64,000 nucleotides of DNA from NCBI RefSeq assembly GCF_051014445.1, contig NW_027488378.1, forward strand, positions 2,914,001-2,978,000. Reading direction: 5' to 3'. The notes beneath the pieces are model-generated. The model saw only the letters and a program-made list of their open reading frames with translations. It ran no database searches and was not told where the DNA came from. The stretch is from Colletes latitarsis. Taxonomy: Eukaryota; Arthropoda; Insecta; Hymenoptera; Colletidae. The translations under genes and the position numbers were made by a program. Positions 61,852 through 64,000 of the stretch are shown here, in pieces. Every line of letters begins with the position of its first letter. Position 1 is the stretch's first letter.

Positions 61852-64000
61852 GCCTTTTCCGCGTTCCTGTTGGTCAGAACCTCGATTTCTCTTGTTTGAA
61901 TCAGGTAGTAATGTGGTACCACACTGAAACAGTCTACTAAACCTGATTTCGATGAATATTTTAGAGGATAAAACCGATTAGGTCTGGGTTAGGTCTGGGT
62001 TATGCCCGCATCTGGCTCATGATTTTGCCTTCTTCGCATAATTGTTGGCCACATGCTGGGTTTTTGCGGATTTGAATCACGTAGTAAAGTGGTACCACAC
62101 TGTAACAGTCAATTAAACCTGGTTTCGATCAATATTTTAGAGGATAAAACCGCTTAGGTCTGGATTAGGTCTGGGTTATGTCCACATCTGGCTCACGATT
62201 TTGCCTTTTTCGCATTCCTCTTGGTCAGAACCTCGGTTTTCTCTTGTTTGAATCAGGTAGTAATGTGGTACCACACTGAAACAGACAATTAAACCTGGTT
62301 TCGATCCACATTTTAGAACATAACACCGGTTAGGTCTGTGTTAGGTCTGGGTTATGTCCACATCTGGCTCATGATTTTGCCTTTTTCGCATTCCTGTTGG
62401 TCAGAACCTCGGTTTTCTCTTGTTTGAATCAGGTAGTAATGTGGTACCACACTGAAACAGTCAATTAAACCTGGTTTCCATCAATATTTTAGATGATAAA
62501 ACCGGTTAGGTCTGGATTAGGTCTGGGTTATGTCCATATCTGGCTCATGATTTTGCCTTTTCCGCATTCCTGTTGACCAGAACCTTGGTTTTATCTTGTT
62601 TGAATCAGGTAGTAATGTGGTACCACACTGAAACAGACAATTAAACCTGGTTTCGATCAATATTTTAGAGGATAACACCGGTTAGTTCTGGGTTAGGTCT
62701 GGGTTATGCCCGCATCTGGCTCATGATTTTGCCTTTCCCGCGTTCCTGTTGGTCAGAACCTCGGTTTTCTCTTGTTTGAATCAGGTAGTAATGTGGTACC
62801 ACACTGAAACAGACAATTAAACTTGTTTTCGATGAGTATTTTAGCGGATAAAACCGATTAGGTCTGGGTTAGGTCTGGGTTATGCCCCCATCTAACTCAT
62901 GATTTTACCATCTTCGCATACTTGTTGGCCAGATCCTGGGGTTTTTCGGGTTTGAATCAGGTAGTAATGTGGTACCACACAGTAGCTGTCAATTAAACCT
63001 GGAATCGGTCAGTATTTTAGTCAGTAACACCGGTTAGGTCTGGGTTAGGTCTGGGTTATGCCCGCATCTGGCTCATGATTTTGCCTTCTTCGCATACTTG
63101 TTGGCCAGATCCTGGGTTTTCTCTGGTTTGAATCACGTAGTAATGTGGTACCTCGAAGTAACAGTGAATTAAACCTGGATTCGGTCAGTATTTTAGTCGG
63201 TAACACCGGTTAGGCCTGGGTTAGGTCAGAGTTATGCCCACATCTGACTCATGATTTTACCTTCTTCGCATACTTGTTGGACAGATCCTGGGTTTTTTCG
63301 GGTTTGAATCACGTAGTAATGTGGTACCACATTGAAACAGTCAGTTAAACCTGATTTCGATGAATATTTTAGAGCATAAAACCGGTTAGGTCTGGATTAG
63401 GTCTGGGTTATGTCCACGTCTGGCTCATGATTTTGCCTTCTTCGCATACTTGTTGGCCACATCCTGGGTTTTTTCGGATTTGAATCACGTATTAAAGTGG
63501 TACCACACTGAATCAGTCAATTAAACCTGGTTTCGATCCACATTTTAGAACATAACACCGGTTAGGTCTGGATTAGGTCTGGGTTATGCCCGCATCTGGC
63601 TCATGATTTTGCCTTCTTCGCATACTTGTTGGCCAGATCCTGGGTCTTTCCGGGTTTGAATCAGGTAGTAATGTGGTACCACACAGTAACTGTCAATTAA
63701 ACCTGGATTCGGTCAGTATTTTAGTCAGTAACACCGGTTAGGTCTGGGTTAGGTCTGGGTTATGCCCCCATCTGACTCACGATTTTACCTTCCTCGCATA
63801 CTTGTTGGACAGATCCTGGGTTTTTTTGGGTTTGAATCACGTAGTAATGTGGTACCACACTGGGACAGTCAATTAAACCTGGTTTCGATCAATATTTTAG
63901 ATGATAAAACCGGTTAGATCTGGATAATGTCTGGGTTATGTCCTCATCTGGCTCATGATTTTGCCTTTTTCGCATTCCTGTTGGTCAGAACCTCGGTTTT

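Larger units (their letters stand above)
1245..64000 (+). repeat. Satellite DNA array, monomer about 176 bp, about 355-360 copies
   Basis: Head-to-tail monomers fill the rest of the window without a break, all in one orientation. The phase marker CACGTAGTAATGTG (or CAGGTAGTAATGTG) begins at 1342, 1517, 1693 and 1869, giving steps of 175, 176 and 176, and continues at that pace to the end. Shorter monomers of about 164-165 bp occur where one 11-bp TTAGGTCTGGG unit is missing. Monomers differ by substitutions that define several subfamilies. No transposon interrupts the array after the one at its left end. The array runs off the window, so its full length is unknown. A centromeric, pericentromeric or subtelomeric location is likely for such an array but is not shown by the sequence. 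Confidence 0.97.
57401..64000 (+). repeat. Array zone G: satellite with 10- and 13-monomer duplications
   Basis: No genes. It contains two exact-multiple duplications (next entries). From about 62.9 kb the CACGAAGTAACAG and TCAGTAACACC types become frequent again. The array continues past the window end in mid-monomer. Confidence 0.7.

Noticed and set aside
1245..64000. CRISPR array
   Set aside because: Repeats are about 176 bp, contiguous, without unique spacers, and next to an arthropod-type LINE. This is eukaryotic satellite DNA.

Overview
The window holds two things: the 3' end of one non-LTR retrotransposon (1-1244) and, filling everything from 1245 to the window end, a single uninterrupted satellite DNA array with a monomer of about 176 bp. 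No other gene, RNA gene, CRISPR array or second mobile element is supported.

Organism. The retrotransposon fragment encodes the C-terminal part of an R1/TRAS-clade LINE polyprotein, a group best known from insects and other arthropods. The satellite carries TTAGG words, and TTAGG is the insect-type telomere repeat. Together these suggest an insect (or other arthropod) heterochromatic, pericentromeric or subtelomeric region. The species cannot be named from this sequence.

Layout. Positions 2-694 are an open, 5'-truncated coding region ending in a Cys/His motif and an arginine-rich tail. Positions 695-1210 are a GC-rich 3' UTR made almost entirely of consecutive hairpins. Positions 1211-1244 are an uninterrupted run of 34 A. 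The satellite begins at 1245 in mid-monomer, exactly after the TTA of a TTA|GG word. This is the junction expected for a TRAS-type telomere-repeat-specific endonuclease acting on a telomere-like motif inside a satellite.

Array. I estimate about 355-360 head-to-tail monomers on one strand. Each has an 11-bp telomere-like unit (TTAGGTCTGGG, usually twice), a palindrome centred on GGTACC, and subfamily-specific sequence between them. The subfamilies are arranged in local higher-order repeats, with verified offsets near 529 (3-mer), 704 (4-mer), 868-879 (5-mer), 1408 (8-mer), 1760 (10-mer) and 2288 bp (13-mer). There is also a broken duplication of about 4 kb at offsets of 4867 down to 4517 bp. 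Different stretches are dominated by different monomer types, as expected from repeated unequal exchange. The short reading frames of 60-90 codons inside the array are by-products of the repeat and are not annotated as genes.

The point that most deserves attention is the link between the two parts: a satellite carrying hundreds of telomere-like TTAGG sites, and a TRAS-like element integrated at exactly such a site.
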